7,199 nucleotides of DNA, taken from the NCBI GenBank assembly GCA_946478915.1, contig CAMLER010000252.1:1-7199 (forward strand), read 5' to 3'. Below, piece by piece: positions 5,943 through 7,199 of this stretch. The DNA is from an uncultured Chryseolinea sp. GTDB taxonomy: Bacteria > Bacteroidota > Bacteroidia > Cytophagales > Cyclobacteriaceae. Under the pieces are notes generated by a model that had not been told where the DNA came from, searched no databases, and saw nothing but the letters and a program-made list of their open reading frames with translations. A program made the translations under genes and the position numbers. Position 1 is the first letter of the stretch, and each line of letters opens with the position of its first letter.

Positions 5943-7199
5943 ATGGTTTCAAAGAAAAAACACATCAGCGAAGAAGTGAACCTATCCAGAAGAAAATTTA
6001 TTCGGAATGCGGGGCTTTCTGCCGCTGCCTTCACCATCCTCCCTCGGTTTGTTTTGGGTGGTAAAGGATTTATTCCACCGAGCGACACGGTTTATATCGC
6101 GGGGATTGGTGTCGGTGGAAAAGGAGAAAGCGATCTGACTGGGTTTGCAGCTAATCCAAAAGCCCGAATATCATTTCTTTGTGACGTCGACGATCGGATG
6201 GCCGTGAAGTCAAAACAGAATTTCCCGAAGGCAAAATATTATAAGGACTTTCGTGTAATGCTGGATAAAGAGGATAAGGGAATTGATGCAGTCTCCGTTT
6301 CAACACCGGATCATACCCACGCCGTTGCGGCTATGGCGGCAATTCAACGAGGAAAGCATGTATATGTTCAGAAGCCCCTCACCCACTCGATTTATGAAGC
6401 CCGGATGCTGACAGAGGCGGCAAAAAAACATAAAGTCGTAACCCAAATGGGCAATCAATATGCATCGGCTGATTTTGTTCGCGTTGCAAAAGAAATGGTT
6501 GACGCCGGACTGATAGGTGATGTTACTAAAGTTACGACCTGGACCAACCGGCCAGTGTGGCCGCAAGGAATTCCTACACCCACGGGCAAGCACGCTGTTC
6601 CGAAAGAGGTAGACTGGAATCTTTGGCTGGGCCCAGCAAAATATATCGACTACAATCCCGCTTATCTTCCCTTTAACTGGAGAGGCTGGTGGGCGTTTGG
6701 AACGGGGGCGCTAGGCGATATGGGATGCCACGTAATGGACGCGGCCTTTAGAATTCTCCCGATTGATTATCCGACAGAAGTAGAATGTAGCGCCACAACT
6801 GCCTGGGCTGATTTTTTCAAAGTGGCAGATTATCGCGATAGCTGTCCGGCGTCATCCATTATTCACCTTAAGTTTCCACGCAAAGACGGTAAGGGAGACA
6901 TCAACTTTACCTGGATGGATGGGGGTCTGCTTCCAAAGAGACCCGATGAGCTCCTTCCTGAAGAGGAAATGGGGTCAGGCGGCAACGGCTATATATTTGA
7001 AGGCACCAAGGGGAAGCTAATGGGTGATTATAATAAAATGCCTACGTTGCTCCCTACGTCGCGCATGAAGGAAACTACCCTGCCGACACCGTCGCTTCCA
7101 CGCGTTCCGGGTGCAGAAGCGGGACACTATACGCAATGGGTAGAGGCTTGCACGAAGGGATATGGCAATATGCAACTTAGTTCACCACTTGAATACGCT
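5943..7199 (+). CDS. Tat-exported Gfo/Idh/MocA-family oxidoreductase, copy 2 (runs off right edge)
   Basis: From ATG 5943 there are 419 complete codons to the last base with no stop. Compared with copy 1, roughly 60-70 C-terminal residues are missing because of the window edge, not truncation. The Tat signal reads LSRRKFIRNAG (14-24). The Rossmann motif GIGVGGKG is at 54-61, CDVDDR at 80-85, STPDHTH at 120-126, QKP at 143-145 and the catalytic-type GDMGCHVMD at 258-266 (Asp259, His263, Asp266). It is a clear paralogue of copy 1: in my hand alignment, 78 of 93 residues from CDVDDR to GNQ are identical. Differences cluster after that point: GNQY replaces GNQG, and 211-220 and 231-243 differ. 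These areas usually line the substrate pocket, so the two enzymes may handle different sugars or opposite directions. An in-frame TGA at 5928-5930 fixes the upstream limit of the start. The 154-base gap suggests either shared transcription or its own promoter; none is evident. Confidence 0.92.
   Translation, partial: MVSKKKHISEEVNLSRRKFIRNAGLSAAAFTILPRFVLGGKGFIPPSDTVYIAGIGVGGKGESDLTGFAANPKARISFLCDVDDRMAVKSKQNFPKAKYYKDFRVMLDKEDKGIDAVSVSTPDHTHAVAAMAAIQRGKHVYVQKPLTHSIYEARMLTEAAKKHKVVTQMGNQYASADFVRVAKEMVDAGLIGDVTKVTTWTNRPVWPQGIPTPTGKHAVPKEVDWNLWLGPAKYIDYNPAYLPFNWRGWWAFGTGALGDMGCHVMDAAFRILPIDYPTEVECSATTAWADFFKVADYRDSCPASSIIHLKFPRKDGKGDINFTWMDGGLLPKRPDELLPEEEMGSGGNGYIFEGTKGKLMGDYNKMPTLLPTSRMKETTLPTPSLPRVPGAEAGHYTQWVEACTKGYGNMQLSSPLEYA

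Noticed and set aside
7000..7199. Copy 2 of the Gfo/Idh/MocA gene as a truncated pseudogene
   Set aside because: The frame is open to the final base and still aligns with copy 1 (GHYTQWVEA, YGNMQLSSP), so the end is the window edge.

Overview
The window looks like a piece of a Bacteroidota chromosome. The evidence is a SusC-type TonB-dependent receptor with the phylum's typical N-terminal layout, genes mostly without Shine-Dalgarno sequences, and a set of Tat-exported sugar oxidoreductases common in environmental Cytophagales and Chitinophagales-like bacteria. The genus cannot be told from this sequence. I see no tRNA, rRNA, CRISPR array, transposase or phage gene.

Layout. Positions 1-1485 (minus strand) hold the first 495 residues of a SusC-family outer-membrane receptor that runs off the left edge. 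Positions 1486-1856 are a divergent intergenic region with a perfect 24-bp palindrome at 1608-1631. Its centre (AAACCGGTTT) is typical of LacI-family operators. On the plus strand there follows a closely spaced run of genes: a GMC-family FAD-dependent oxidoreductase (1857-3599), its probable small subunit of the gluconate 2-dehydrogenase subunit 3 family with a twin-arginine signal (3634-4293), and a Tat-exported Gfo/Idh/MocA oxidoreductase (4331-5788). A 154-bp gap comes next, containing a short 8-nt periodic repeat inside an imperfect inverted repeat. A second, paralogous Tat-exported Gfo/Idh/MocA oxidoreductase (from 5943) is cut by the right edge.

How the parts may work together (inference). 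The receptor would bring an oligosaccharide or glycoside across the outer membrane. The GMC/subunit-3 pair would oxidise a sugar hydroxyl in the periplasm, the catalytic subunit being carried through the Tat system by the small subunit. The two Gfo/Idh/MocA enzymes would carry out further NAD(P)-linked redox steps on the same sugar. This gene set fits periplasmic keto-sugar (for example 3-keto-glycoside) metabolism under a LacI-type regulator. The regulator, SusD partner, electron acceptor and any keto-glycoside hydrolase lie outside the window, so substrate and direction remain open.

The most interesting points are the catalytic subunit's cysteine pattern, which resembles the Fe-S site of FAD-dependent glucose dehydrogenases, the diverged tandem pair of exported Gfo/Idh/MocA enzymes, the operator palindrome and the intergenic octamer repeat.
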